64,000 nt of DNA from Fibrobacter sp. UWB4 (GCF_002210345.1 NZ_MWQI01000008.1:1-64000), one strand, 5' to 3'. Shown: positions 10,433 to 18,912, counted from the first letter of the stretch. Made by a program: numbers and translations. Notes: generated from the sequence alone by a model not told the origin.

Positions 10433-10450
10433 AGTAGACGGTAGGAAATT
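10433..10450. repeat. Short heptad repeat (AGTAGGA type)
   Basis: AGTAGAC followed by GGTAGGA and AATT, directly after the M23 gene stop. It is a two-unit member of the heptad family. Confidence 0.5.
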
Positions 10451-10465
10451 AATTTTAAGAGAATG

Positions 10466-10490
10466 GCCGCGCGGAAAAGCGCGGCTTTTT
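10466..10490 (+). terminator. Rho-independent terminator
   Basis: A perfect 7-base stem GCCGCGC / GCGCGGC with loop GGAAAA, followed by TTTTT. It ends the M23-LysM gene. Confidence 0.85.
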
Positions 10491-10550
10491 CAATTACATA
10501 CAGCAAACCGCAGCGCGGGCATCTCCTTTTTATAACAAAAGTGCAACTCT

Positions 10551-10587
10551 CTAGTAACTAACGACTAATAACTAAAGACTAATGACC
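10551..10587. repeat. Heptad repeat array (AGTAACT type)
   Basis: Units AGTAACT, AACGACT, AATAACT, AAAGACT, AATGACC in continuous 7-base register, next to the 3' end of the CLC gene. Confidence 0.65.
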
Positions 10588-10598
10588 AACAAAAAACA

Positions 10599-12083
10599 TT
10601 ACTCTTTAGCAATCTTGTCGTACGCTTGAATCAGTTCGCGGTCCATATCACGGCGATGCGCCGGAGACGCAAACTTGTTGAGCACCTGGCTCTTGTAAAT
10701 CGTCCAGTTGCGCGAGAAGGCGATATGCATCACGGCCGCAATCAAGAGGCCCGGCAGCAAGCTGTAGCTGCCCGTCATTTCGCAGACCATCACGACACCC
10801 GCAATCGGGGCCTTCGCAGCACCCGCAAAGAACGACGCCATCCCGACGAGAATAAACATCTCGGGCATGCGGATAACTCCCGGGAACGCAAGTTCGCATA
10901 TTCCAGCAAACATAGCGCCAATAACCCCACCAATAAATAGCGATGGTCCAAAGACACCCCCGGAACCGCCCGAACCGACCGTGAGCGCGGTCGCCACGAT
11001 TTTCGCAAGCACGATACCGAGCAAGAGCATCACGCCCCACAGCGAATGCGGCACAAGCCCAGCCATCAGGTTATCGATAAATTCAAAACCGCCCCCCGAA
11101 ACTTCCGGATACGCAAATACCAAAAGCGAAATGAACGCGCCACCCACAGCAGGCTTGAGCCACGCAGGAATCGTCCACTTGTTAAAGCGACGCTCGGACT
11201 CGTAATAAAGTCGCACATACAAGTATGAAAACGGGAAACATAGAATTCCAAGCAACGCACACGCAAAAAGCTCCACCGCATTCGTAAACGGAAAATCCAT
11301 CGTGCAGCCAATTACTGGCGCCGAGCCGACAAATGCGATATAGACCGTAAACGCCACCACCGACGAGATAATCGAAGTCGCAAAGGCGTTAGACTCAAAG
11401 TCTTCGCGGTAAAGCATCTCGACCGACGTGAGCGCCCCCGCAAGCGGAGCCTTGAAAATGGCGCCAAGCCCTGCCGCCGTGCCCGCCAGCATAAACTGCC
11501 CGCGCATCATCCTCGGCATCTTGAAGAACTTGCAAATCGTTGATGCGATGCCAGATCCGATTTGCGAAATTGGCCCCTCGTAACCCGCCGAGCCGCCCGT
11601 CGCAAGCGTCACGATGCTCGCAATGAACTTCACCGGCGCCACGCGCGCCCGCACATTCCCGCCCTGGTGATGGAACGAATAAATCATCTTGTCGGTGCCC
11701 TGCCCCGCCGTCTCCGGCGCACGTGCCACCTTATAAATGAAAAGCCCGACAACAAGCCCGCCAATCGCAGGCACCGCGGCAAAAGCATACCACGGCAAAA
11801 TTCCAAGCGTCCATGGCTTGCGCACCCATTCAATTGCCGTGCCAAGCCCAAAATGGAACGCAACCGCGACAAGACCCGTCACGCAACCGATTACCGCAGC
11901 AAGCCCAAGCTTCGGCAAGTAACCGTTCACCACGAGAAGTTTCGCAATCGTTCTATGGATTCGCTTCACGCGCCGCAAGATAGAAATTTTAAAAGAGCGC
12001 GACAAGGTTCGCCAAATTCCAGCACCATGCGAGAATAAAGCATTCACTTGAAAAAAAATCTTTTTTTCACAAAAAAAGCCCAT
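10599..12083 (-). CDS. CLC family chloride channel/transporter
   Basis: Up to 494 residues with about ten or more hydrophobic helices. CLC signatures: GGSAGYEGPISQIGSG with the gating Glu, APLAGALTSVEM, and GSGGSGGVFGPSLFIGG (the G-x-F-x-P anion site). The first selectivity loop reads GQGTDK instead of GSGIP. At the position of the inner 'proton' glutamate of ClcA-type exchangers I read Met (SVEML), as in channels or uncoupled transporters; this alignment was made by eye. The start is uncertain: ATG at 12083 gives a Phe/Lys-rich leader, GTG at 12047 is an alternative. No C-terminal CBS domains are present. Confidence 0.88.
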   Translation of the reverse strand: MGFFCEKKIFFQVNALFSHGAGIWRTLSRSFKISILRRVKRIHRTIAKLLVVNGYLPKLGLAAVIGCVTGLVAVAFHFGLGTAIEWVRKPWTLGILPWYAFAAVPAIGGLVVGLFIYKVARAPETAGQGTDKMIYSFHHQGGNVRARVAPVKFIASIVTLATGGSAGYEGPISQIGSGIASTICKFFKMPRMMRGQFMLAGTAAGLGAIFKAPLAGALTSVEMLYREDFESNAFATSIISSVVAFTVYIAFVGSAPVIGCTMDFPFTNAVELFACALLGILCFPFSYLYVRLYYESERRFNKWTIPAWLKPAVGGAFISLLVFAYPEVSGGGFEFIDNLMAGLVPHSLWGVMLLLGIVLAKIVATALTVGSGGSGGVFGPSLFIGGVIGAMFAGICELAFPGVIRMPEMFILVGMASFFAGAAKAPIAGVVMVCEMTGSYSLLPGLLIAAVMHIAFSRNWTIYKSQVLNKFASPAHRRDMDRELIQAYDKIAKE

Positions 12084-12089
12084 TTTCGG

Positions 12090-12120
12090 TTGACAAGACT
12101 TTTAATATTTGTATATTTGG
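12090..12120 (+). promoter_or_regulatory. Strong predicted promoter for DUF3098-like gene and two tRNAs
   Basis: TTGACA (12090-12095), 16-base spacer, TATATTTGG (12112-12120). The -35 element is perfect and the -10 carries the TTTG extension seen at other promoters here. Confidence 0.75.
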
Positions 12121-12144
12121 CTCGTAATCTTGAGGTTGTAGAAA

Positions 12145-12336
12145 ATGTTAAGCAAAAAGAATCTTATTCTTATCGGTATTGGCATTTTGCTACTCGTCAT
12201 TGGCTTTATCTGTCTTGCGACAGGTCCGGCCGATAATCCAGTAAGCCTCTCGGTTGCACCCATTATCTTGACGATTGCTTACGTTGTGATTATTCCTCTC
12301 GGAATTCTCTTCAGCGGCAAGGATGAAAACAAGTAA
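12145..12336 (+). CDS. Small two-helix membrane protein, DUF3098-like
   Basis: 63 residues: KKNLILIGIGILLLVIGFICLATGP, a short loop, then a second helix VAPIILTIAYVVIIPLGILF and a charged end. Length and layout resemble the DUF3098 family of Bacteroidetes; the assignment is by eye and the function of that family is unknown. tRNA-Val starts six bases after its stop codon with no promoter or terminator between, so the gene and two tRNAs very probably share one transcript. Confidence 0.7.
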   Translation: MLSKKNLILIGIGILLLVIGFICLATGPADNPVSLSVAPIILTIAYVVIIPLGILFSGKDENK

Positions 12337-12342
12337 AAATTT

Positions 12343-12417
12343 GGACGATTAGCTCAGCTGGTTCAGAGCGTCTGCCTTACAAGCAGAATGTCAGCGGTTC
12401 GAATCCGTTATCGTCCA
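12343..12417 (+). tRNA. tRNA-Val(TAC)
   Basis: The acceptor stem GGACGAT / ATCGTCC pairs fully, the D stem is GCTC/GAGC, and the anticodon stem TCTGC/GCAGA has loop CTTACAA (anticodon TAC). The T arm carries TTCGAAT and the discriminator is A. The CCA end is not encoded. Confidence 0.95.
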
Positions 12418-12442
12418 CTACCGAAGAATCGGAAACGATTTT

Positions 12443-12518
12443 GGGGTGGTAGCTCAATTTTGGTTAGAGCACCGGCCTGTCACGCCGGAGGTTGCGAGTT
12501 CAAGCCTCGTCTATCCCG
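12443..12518 (+). tRNA. tRNA-Asp(GTC)
   Basis: Acceptor GGGGTGG / CTATCCC (two G-T pairs), D stem GCTC/GAGC, anticodon stem CCGGC/GCCGG with loop CTGTCAC (anticodon GTC), T loop TTCAAGC, discriminator G as expected for Asp. It lies 25 bases after tRNA-Val. Confidence 0.95.
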
Positions 12519-12522
12519 CGAT

Positions 12523-12550
12523 AAAGCACTTCTCTTTGAGAAGTGCTTTT
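12523..12550 (+). terminator. Terminator of the DUF3098-tRNA operon
   Basis: An 11-base perfect stem AAAGCACTTCT / AGAAGTGCTTT with a 5-base loop. A second small dyad (CGTTTGTT / AACAAACG) follows within 30 bases. Confidence 0.75.
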
Positions 12551-12586
12551 CGTTTGTTGAGCATCGCGAAACAAACGAAAAACCCC

Positions 12587-12620
12587 TTCCTACTTCAAAC
12601 TTCCTACTGTCTACTAATTA
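12587..12620. repeat. Heptad repeat array (AGTAGGA type)
   Basis: On the minus strand the units are AGTAGAC, AGTAGGA, AGTTTGA, AGTAGGA in 7-base register, running up to the 3' end of the gene at 12618-13304. Confidence 0.65.
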
Positions 12621-13304
12621 AATCTGGAATCCTATCGCAGCGTTGACATCAATGACAAGGCCCTTATCCATTTCAAAATAGGCCCCTTTGCGCTCTGCAT
12701 CAAAATCACTGACCCATACATAGCCCAAGCCAACATCGACCGTCACCGCAAAGCGCCCAAGAAAACCGGCTCCCCCATTCAATATTTTCTTCACGCCGCC
12801 ATTAAACATAAGGCCAAAGAGCCAACCATCAAAACGCCCGTCATTTTTCGAAGCGACATGCAGATGGTTTAGCAGAAGTCCCGCCTGAAAATACCGCCAG
12901 CGCCTTCCTCCAACGCCATACAAGCGAAAACTTTCTTGCAAGCCAATGTCGTAAATCTTGTACCCGCCATCGTCATCTGTGCGGTCCACACGTACATAAT
13001 GGGGCATCGAGACAAGAGATATTTTCTCGATCAACTTCCATTCAAAAGTCAAGTTGAATATCGGATAATCCGTAAAGCCATTGGGAACATTAATACCGCC
13101 CCAAAAATGCGAATACGGCACAATAAAATTAAACGGATGTATATACAGGGTGAACGTTGAATCAACAATCTCTGTAGAATCATCGTCCTTTACAACAACT
13201 TCCTGTTTTTCTTCTTCTTTCGAACTGGGTTCCGGTTGCGCCTTAGCCGCTTTTGCAAAAGAAAAAACAGACAAAGCAATCAGTAAAAGGACGACTTTTT
13301 TCAT
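12618..13304 (-). CDS. Predicted outer-membrane beta-barrel protein
   Basis: 228 residues. A clear signal peptide (KKVVLLLIALSVFSFAKA) is followed by an acidic linker (SSKEEEKQEVVVKDDD) and then alternating amphipathic strands rich in Gly, Tyr, Phe and Trp. The chain ends in the aromatic/hydrophobic pattern of outer-membrane strands. I do not recognise the family. It is the last of four leftward genes that appear to form one unit. Confidence 0.6.
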   Translation of the reverse strand: MKKVVLLLIALSVFSFAKAAKAQPEPSSKEEEKQEVVVKDDDSTEIVDSTFTLYIHPFNFIVPYSHFWGGINVPNGFTDYPIFNLTFEWKLIEKISLVSMPHYVRVDRTDDDGGYKIYDIGLQESFRLYGVGGRRWRYFQAGLLLNHLHVASKNDGRFDGWLFGLMFNGGVKKILNGGAGFLGRFAVTVDVGLGYVWVSDFDAERKGAYFEMDKGLVIDVNAAIGFQI

Positions 13305-13315
13305 ACCTTCAAAAT

Positions 13316-14125
13316 TTAGTTTATTTTTCGTCTTTCATTATTCAACCACCTTGAAACATGAACTCCATTCCACCCAATTGAATTATGCTTAAAACCTCGC
13401 GCATATGAAACTCCATAATGACTCCCATTAAACGAGAGCTGAACCGCGACTGCAAAATTCGGGAATCTATAGGAGGTGCCTATTTCTACAAATTTCCACC
13501 GGAAATTGGCCCCCACATACAGATATCGAAAATCACATTCAGCAAAGGCAACAATCGCCTCGTCCGAGATCCAGTGTACGCCAAGAATAGACGTAACCCC
13601 CTCGTCCATAAAGCCACTCACCATGCCAGCCACATAAATCTTGCGCCAGTTGAAAAGAGCCGCCCACTTGAACCGGTGCCGTGTCCAAAAATCGCCACCA
13701 GGAATCCACTCCATATCGAGTCCATAGCCCATGCCTAGCGCCAAATGCGGCCACGTTCTCGCATAAGCCGCTTCTGAATATAACTTGCGATAAAGCGAAT
13801 CCATCGACTCATAAGCAACAAAGGCGCCCATGCGGTACGCATCGTTTCCAAATTCAAGCGAGAGGTTCCAGGACGATTCCTCAACGCCATCCAACCAGTA
13901 ATAAGAAACTCCATACGAAGGATCTGCATACCGCGCAGGAGAAGAGCTGAATCCGCCCAGACCGACAGGAGAAAGTCCGCCAGCCAAAAGCGTTGCAAAC
14001 GACGCGCGTCCATCCATTGCACAAGCCATGCTAGGCATAATACATGACAAAATAACAAAAAAAATCCAAATGCATTCTATACAAATGCACTTGCATCTAC
14101 GGGCGAACAAGAATCCCGACCACAT
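13316..14125 (-). CDS. Predicted outer-membrane protein, unknown function
   Basis: About 269 residues from the ATG at 14125. This start gives a good signal peptide (a basic ARRCK stretch, a hydrophobic core IWIFFVILSCIMPSMA, cleavage near ACA-MD) and overlaps the upstream gene by 29 bases; a downstream ATG at 14038 would lose the basic part. The body has repeated Gly/aromatic beta strands (SYYWLD, GMGYGLDMEW, AVQLSFNGSHYGVSYARGF) typical of a barrel of about ten strands. The function is unknown. Confidence 0.55.
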   Translation of the reverse strand: MWSGFLFARRCKCICIECIWIFFVILSCIMPSMACAMDGRASFATLLAGGLSPVGLGGFSSSPARYADPSYGVSYYWLDGVEESSWNLSLEFGNDAYRMGAFVAYESMDSLYRKLYSEAAYARTWPHLALGMGYGLDMEWIPGGDFWTRHRFKWAALFNWRKIYVAGMVSGFMDEGVTSILGVHWISDEAIVAFAECDFRYLYVGANFRWKFVEIGTSYRFPNFAVAVQLSFNGSHYGVSYARGFKHNSIGWNGVHVSRWLNNERRKIN

Positions 14126-15371
14126 TCTCGAAATCCCCCACAGACAAAGAAACAAAACCAGCACCTATTCCAAGATATTCTTGAGCCGGAACCTTCACCC
14201 ATTCATTGGCCATTGCAGGCACAACCGATTTCCACACGCGACGCCCTGCAGAATCCAGAAGCGAAAGAACAACATCTTGTTCGGATTCCACTCGAACTCG
14301 AAGCGGAGAGCCTTTCTTGGAGACCACGCGAGAAGATAGTTTGTATTCAACAGGCGTTTTTGCCGCATCTCGATTAAATGCATCTTGATTCACACCTCCA
14401 GCCCGCGACACATTCCGCGCACTTTTAGGCAAAAATCCGGGCGTAAATTCACGACGCCCCGAGAGCGGATTAAACCCAGAAGGGCATGCCACCGTGCTCT
14501 TGTTCCAGGAAACGCTATCAATGTTCCGATCGCGAAAACAAAGCCGGAGCGCGCCCTCGTTATTGTTCAAGAATCCAAGCGAAACCTGAACCATCCGGAT
14601 CTCAGGAATTTCAAGAGCGGCCCGCAGCGACGTTGTATCCTTGCTCACAAGCACCGCCTGGAACGGCCGAATCGAATCACCCACACCCCCTAACGCGGAT
14701 CCGCGATCGCAAAAGCGGAACGCATCAAGCGGGAGCGGATGCATTCCCGCATTATAGAGTTCCACCCATTCCGGCATCGGTTCCTCTGGGCAGTGATGGA
14801 CCTCCGTCACGCGCAACACCGAGACGCCGTTCACAAGCACCCTGGACTCCAATAACGTGTCCGAAGCACTCGCCTCCCCTGAAGACGCTGTAGCCGCATC
14901 GACAAATTCCCACCGGTCAGTCAATCCAACGCGCTGAATGACTTTCCCAGGCTTTGGATGCGGAACGGTCACGGAATCCACGCACGTTCCCGCCCAGACC
15001 TTCCAGACGGTCTCACGGGAATTCGGCAGCGAAATTTTTCCGAGCGAACCACATGCAACACTCGCTTGCGGCGCTTCCTGAGACAGGACCAAAGGCGCCT
15101 CTTGGGGTTCGCTCCGAACAGGGCATTGCACCGAGTCGTGCACAAGCACAAAGCGTTCCGCTTTTGGCCACGCAAACGAGAGGCTTTCCTTAGATTCAAA
15201 TTGCACAAAAAGCGATTCCGCCCAGAAATCGTCCATACGGATCTCGACGTACTCGCCCTCCCGGTCAGATACATCTTTCGGATCTGGATAGAATTCAACA
15301 AAGCGCGGACACGAAAATGCCCACGAAAAAAGCGCCAGGCCCACAGCCGGCACAACAACATATTTTTTCAC
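14097..15371 (-). CDS. Secreted lamin-tail-domain protein
   Basis: 424 residues, GTG start with GGAGG five bases upstream. After a signal peptide (VVVPAVGLALFSWAFS) come two stretches of lamin-tail-domain type: RFVEFYPDPKDVSDREGEYV (about 23-42) and VTEVHHCPEEPMPEWVELYN (about 210-230). The C-terminal 85 residues look like a beta-sandwich sorting domain (VLSLLDSAGRRVWKS, then a final hydrophobic strand). By family, bacterial lamin-tail domains are extracellular anchoring or binding modules. It is probably exported to the surface together with the two barrel-like proteins encoded just downstream. Confidence 0.7.
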   Translation of the reverse strand: MKKYVVVPAVGLALFSWAFSCPRFVEFYPDPKDVSDREGEYVEIRMDDFWAESLFVQFESKESLSFAWPKAERFVLVHDSVQCPVRSEPQEAPLVLSQEAPQASVACGSLGKISLPNSRETVWKVWAGTCVDSVTVPHPKPGKVIQRVGLTDRWEFVDAATASSGEASASDTLLESRVLVNGVSVLRVTEVHHCPEEPMPEWVELYNAGMHPLPLDAFRFCDRGSALGGVGDSIRPFQAVLVSKDTTSLRAALEIPEIRMVQVSLGFLNNNEGALRLCFRDRNIDSVSWNKSTVACPSGFNPLSGRREFTPGFLPKSARNVSRAGGVNQDAFNRDAAKTPVEYKLSSRVVSKKGSPLRVRVESEQDVVLSLLDSAGRRVWKSVVPAMANEWVKVPAQEYLGIGAGFVSLSVGDFENVVGILVRP

Positions 15372-15421
15372 GACACCCTCCCCGGGCGCGCCCCTCCAAG
15401 CGTAAAAAACGCTAGCGAGAA

Positions 15422-16342
15422 TCAGTCGACTTCATAGTCGTTAGGGAGAATATAAGGAAGAGGGTTCACCGGGTTGCCATTTTTCCAGACCTCATAATGA
15501 AGGTGCGGACCAACAGATCGACCCGTGTTGCCCATATAGCCAAGAATCTGATAACGATGTACAAACTGCCCCGGAGTCACGGCTGACATCTGCATGTGCC
15601 CATAACGGGTCTTGAAGCCGTTGCCATGGTTCAGGACTACAAAATTCCCAAAAGAGGAACTCAGCTGGGAAATTTCAACAACGCCATCCGCCGGAGCATA
15701 AATCGGAGTCCAACGGTCATTGGCAATGTCAATCCCCTGGTGCATCTTGCCCACTTCGCCCGTCACAGGATGGATACGCGGTCCAAAAGCAGATGCATAG
15801 CGACCTGTCGTCGGAGAAATAGAGGGGATGTAACGCAAAACGGAACGGCTCTGGTCAATGTACTTGGTCAAAGCGCCAAAAGACTTTTCATTATTCTGGA
15901 TTTTACCAAAAATACGCCAAACGTCTTCGTGCATCTTGGCGGTACGCTCAAAAACAGGAGAACTCTTGCGCAATAACTGCACTTCAGGTTCAATATGTCC
16001 ACCAGTCGACAAATTACGGGAAGCGTCATCCGGCAGCGGAAGTCCAAGCTTTGCATGGAGCATCTTTTCAGCCGAGAAAAAATCCTTCGACGTACTGGAG
16101 ATATAGTCAACCGTGCTCTGGATCTGCGAAAGTTCCTTATTCAACTTCTGACGGCTTGCAAAAGCATGCCTCAATACGCCATCATAAACGGAAGTCGAGA
16201 GCACTTGCACAAGGAAAAGGACAAAGCCAATGACAACGACAATTCGCAAGAAAAGCGATCCACGAAGAACAAACGAAGGCACTTTCACGGTCAATGCCCG
16301 TGACGACTTCTGAAAGTGTATGGATGCCTTAACGAAATTCAT
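15422..16342 (-). CDS. M23 metallopeptidase with N-terminal membrane anchor
   Basis: 306 residues from the ATG at 16342. One transmembrane segment (about 30-53), a helical region (about 60-165, probable coiled coil), then an M23 domain with zinc ligands in MHQGIDIA and PHLHYEVW. The last residues NPLPYIL are characteristic of this type. Predicted: a peptidoglycan endopeptidase, or a cell-shape factor like the M23 proteins associated with bactofilins. It is the first of four leftward genes; about 50 bases separate it from the lamin-tail gene. Confidence 0.88.
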   Translation of the reverse strand: MNFVKASIHFQKSSRALTVKVPSFVLRGSLFLRIVVVIGFVLFLVQVLSTSVYDGVLRHAFASRQKLNKELSQIQSTVDYISSTSKDFFSAEKMLHAKLGLPLPDDASRNLSTGGHIEPEVQLLRKSSPVFERTAKMHEDVWRIFGKIQNNEKSFGALTKYIDQSRSVLRYIPSISPTTGRYASAFGPRIHPVTGEVGKMHQGIDIANDRWTPIYAPADGVVEISQLSSSFGNFVVLNHGNGFKTRYGHMQMSAVTPGQFVHRYQILGYMGNTGRSVGPHLHYEVWKNGNPVNPLPYILPNDYEVD

Positions 16343-16397
16343 CAAAGGATAATGTAAATAAATGGCACAGAAATTTCAAAGGATTTATCCCTATTTT

Positions 16398-16443
16398 TTT
16401 ATTACAAGCCATATATAGAAATTTGTATGATTCTTGTAATAAA
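16398..16443. repeat. Long-spaced perfect inverted repeat upstream of an M23 gene
   Basis: TTTATTACAAG and CTTGTAATAAA, 11 bases each and perfectly complementary, with 24 AT-rich bases between. It lies 55-100 bases upstream of the M23 start. It could be an operator or a hairpin; there is no T-run placement to make it a convincing terminator. Confidence 0.4.
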
Positions 16444-16517
16444 CAAACAGCCATTTAACGCGCTTCAAGCCATCAACAACAAAAGTTTACACGAAATTTG
16501 AAGACGCGCCATCATCC

Positions 16518-17282
16518 CTAAATCGGGTTGTCCAGATCGACAAATTTCGACGGAATGCCCAGTTCAGTCTGGATTTTTTCCGCAAGAGCACATACGCCAA
16601 AAATTTCCGAACGGTGGTGCCCGCACGAAACCAAGTTCACTCCGTTTTCCTGGCAGAATATAGGAACGCTTTCCTTAATGCTTCCCGTGACAAAAGCGTC
16701 ACAGTTCATCTCCACGGCTTCTCGAATGCCTTCCTCGCCGCAGCTGCCACTGCATATGGCCACACGCCTAATTTGTTCTGGACCGAAAAAGAACTTGTTC
16801 TGTACGCCATGTTCAAAAGACGTGTCCAGGCAGTCCAAAAATTCTTCCCTCGTCGCAGGAGTATTCCATTCGGCAATGACACCGATAGCCCTCGTGCCTT
16901 CGTACATAAATTCATGAACCGGCTTTAGCCCTAGAATTTTCGCGATCATGGCGTTGTTGCCGATTTCTCGATGGCCATCCAGCGGCAAATGGAAACCGAA
17001 CACGGAAATACCGTTGCACATAAGCTTGCGGAGGCGTTCCCCAAACTTCCCAACCGGGATTTGAGACTCTCCCTTCCAGAATCCATTGGGATGGTGAACG
17101 ATGATGCAATCCGCCTTTTCTTCTATAGCGGCATCAATCAGCTGGTCGCGCAGGCTCACGCCCGTCACAATCCTGGTCACTTTGTCGTTCGCTTCAACAC
17201 ATAGACCATTCACACAAAAATCATTAAAAGACTTTGGATCGAGCAAATCGTCAAGCCAAGCGGTCATAAAAGGCAAATCCAT
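16518..17282 (-). CDS. NIF3-like dinuclear metal centre protein
   Basis: 254 residues of the NIF3/YbgI (DUF34) family. Metal-binding motifs: VHHPNGFW (about 62-69), HLPLDGH (about 98-104) and the C-terminal CGHHRSE (about 222-228). In other bacteria the family is a toroidal hexamer with a di-iron or di-zinc site; its biochemical role is unsettled, though it is often annotated as GTP cyclohydrolase type 2. The start at 17282 has an AAGGAG site. It reads leftward away from metK and stands alone. Confidence 0.88.
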   Translation of the reverse strand: MDLPFMTAWLDDLLDPKSFNDFCVNGLCVEANDKVTRIVTGVSLRDQLIDAAIEEKADCIIVHHPNGFWKGESQIPVGKFGERLRKLMCNGISVFGFHLPLDGHREIGNNAMIAKILGLKPVHEFMYEGTRAIGVIAEWNTPATREEFLDCLDTSFEHGVQNKFFFGPEQIRRVAICSGSCGEEGIREAVEMNCDAFVTGSIKESVPIFCQENGVNLVSCGHHRSEIFGVCALAEKIQTELGIPSKFVDLDNPI

Positions 17283-17426
17283 AAAATCTCCTTGTTGATT
17301 TAGCCTCCATCCAACTCGTCTTTATAGAAACTATTAGCAGTTATAAAAAATATAGATATATAATAATTATTTACAACCAGAAAAAGCGTTTTAGGGTACA
17401 AAAAAGCCTTTTAGAGTTTTTTCTCG

Positions 17427-17466
17427 TTGCCACATTCTATGCATTTAAATAAATTTACGCATAGAA
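17427..17466 (+). promoter_or_regulatory. metK promoter with dyad around the -10
   Basis: TTGCCA (17427-17432), a 17-base spacer, TAAATT (17450-17455). An 8-base perfect inverted repeat, TTCTATGC (17435-17442) and GCATAGAA (17459-17466), brackets the -10 element, so a dimeric repressor there would block transcription. Confidence 0.5.
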
Positions 17467-17497
17467 AGAAAATAGAAGATTTATTATAGGAGCCCCA

Positions 17498-18691
17498 ATG
17501 GCACATTATCTTTTTACCTCTGAATCCGTTTCTAAAGGCCACCCGGATAAGGTTGCCGACCAGATTTCCGACTCCATCCTCGACGCTTGCCTCGCCCAAG
17601 ACCCGAAAAGCCGTGTCGCTTGCGAAACTCTCGTGAACACAGGCCTCGTCGTTATCTCTGGTGAAATTACCACCAAGGCTGTTGTTGACTTCCAGGAAGT
17701 GGCACGCAACACCATCAAGAACATTGGCTACGTGAACCCGGACCTCCAGTTCGACTACAAGGGCTGCGCCGTGCTCGTCGCCATGGACAAGCAGTCTCCG
17801 GATATCGCCCAGGGCGTTGACGCCAAGGCTGCCGAAGGCAAGGAAGACGACAAGCAGGGTGCTGGCGACCAGGGCATGATGTTCGGTTACGCCGTGAAGG
17901 AAACTAAGGAACTCATGCCGCTCCCGATCAGCCTCGCCCACAAGCTCATGGAAGAAATCCAGAACCTCCGCGAAAAGGGCAAGATCAAGTGGCTCCGCCC
18001 GGATGCCAAGTCCCAGGTCACCGTCGAATACGACGAAAACGACAAGCCGGTTCGCGTTGACACTGTCGTTATCTCCACCCAGCACGACGAAAAGGTGAAC
18101 GGCAAGGAACTCAAGCATTCCGTGATCGAAAAGGAAATCATCGAAAAGCTCATCAAGAAGGTCATCCCGGCCAAGCTCTTGGACAAGAAGACCCGTTACC
18201 TCGTGAACCCGACCGGCAAGTTCGTTGTCGGTGGCCCGCACGGCGACTGCGGCCTCACAGGCCGTAAGATCATCGTCGATACCTACGGCGGCATGGGCCG
18301 TCATGGCGGTGGAGCATTCAGCGGCAAGGACCCGTCCAAGGTTGACCGCAGCGCAGCTTATGCAGCCCGCTATGTGGCAAAGAACATCGTGGCTGCCGGC
18401 CTCGCCTACCGTTGCGAAGTGCAGCTCGCCTACGCTATCGGCTACTCCAAGCCGGTCTCCGTGCTCGTGAACACGTTTGGCACAGGCAAGATTGACGACC
18501 GCAAGATCGAAGCTATTGTCGCACAGAACTTCGACCTCTCTCCGGCCGGCATCGAAAAGATGCTCGACCTCCGCAAGCCGGGCTACGTCGCTACCGCCGC
18601 CCTCGGTCACTTTGGCCGTACCGGCGCTCGCTTCACGTGGGAAAAGACCGACAAGGCAGAAGCTCTGAAGAAGGCTGCTGAAGCGGTATAG
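17498..18691 (+). CDS. metK: S-adenosylmethionine synthase
   Basis: 397-residue methionine adenosyltransferase making S-adenosylmethionine from ATP and methionine. N-terminal [20 protein letters not shown], signature 1 [12 protein letters not shown] (about 120-131), a glycine-rich loop [19 protein letters not shown] (signature 2, about 270-288). Compared with E. coli MetK there is a short charged insertion before GAGDQG (EGKEDDKQ). AGGAG lies 5 bases before the ATG. The leader is too short to hold a SAM riboswitch of a known class. A structured repeat region follows the stop directly. Confidence 0.96.
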   Translation: MAHYLFTSESVSKGHPDKVADQISDSILDACLAQDPKSRVACETLVNTGLVVISGEITTKAVVDFQEVARNTIKNIGYVNPDLQFDYKGCAVLVAMDKQSPDIAQGVDAKAAEGKEDDKQGAGDQGMMFGYAVKETKELMPLPISLAHKLMEEIQNLREKGKIKWLRPDAKSQVTVEYDENDKPVRVDTVVISTQHDEKVNGKELKHSVIEKEIIEKLIKKVIPAKLLDKKTRYLVNPTGKFVVGGPHGDCGLTGRKIIVDTYGGMGRHGGGAFSGKDPSKVDRSAAYAARYVAKNIVAAGLAYRCEVQLAYAIGYSKPVSVLVNTFGTGKIDDRKIEAIVAQNFDLSPAGIEKMLDLRKPGYVATAALGHFGRTGARFTWEKTDKAEALKKAAEAV

Positions 18692-18711
18692 AGACCGCTC
18701 GGCTCTATAGC
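18692..18711 (+). repeat. 3'-flank repeat of metK (copy 1)
   Basis: AGACCGCTCGGCTCTATAGC begins on the base after the metK stop codon. The same sequence with one change begins 2 bases after the gdhA stop codon on the other strand (54944-54925). A further copy with one change is at 18862-18881. Confidence 0.65.
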
Positions 18712-18747
18712 AAAAAGAACCGACGTCTTCGCCTCGCTCTCGTCTCC

Positions 18748-18847
18748 ACGACTCGTTAAATAAACCTAAGCCGAATACAGCAGAAACAAGTTTACTTGTT
18801 TCTATTGTTGAGGCGCTGGTTTATGCAATCATTGCAATACGAGTCGT
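18748..18847 (+). ncRNA. Candidate structured RNA downstream of metK
   Basis: Nested perfect helices: ACGACTCGT (18748-18756) with ACGAGTCGT (18839-18847); ATAAACC (18760-18766) with GGTTTAT (18818-18824); an inner hairpin AGAAACAAG-TTTA-CTTGTTTCT (18782-18803); and a side hairpin TGCA-ATCAT-TGCA (18824-18836). There is no ORF. The inner hairpin followed after six bases by GAGGCG recurs at 51990 and 52068 with altered but still paired stems. Whether it is an independent RNA or part of the metK 3' UTR cannot be told. Confidence 0.4.
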
Positions 18848-18912
18848 TTGAGACTCACAGAAGACCGCCCGGCTCTATAGCCGCACCAAGATCGCGACAA
18901 AAAGCATTTAGC

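Noticed and set aside
16381-16395. TGGCAC at 16362 as a third sigma-54 promoter
   Set aside because: It lacks the -12 GC at the right spacing (TTTC instead of TTGC) and faces no plus-strand gene.
17283-17497. SAM riboswitch upstream of metK
   Set aside because: The predicted leader is about 35 bases and no conserved SAM-I, SAM-II or SAM-IV core is visible; an AT-rich dyad around the -10 is the only structure.
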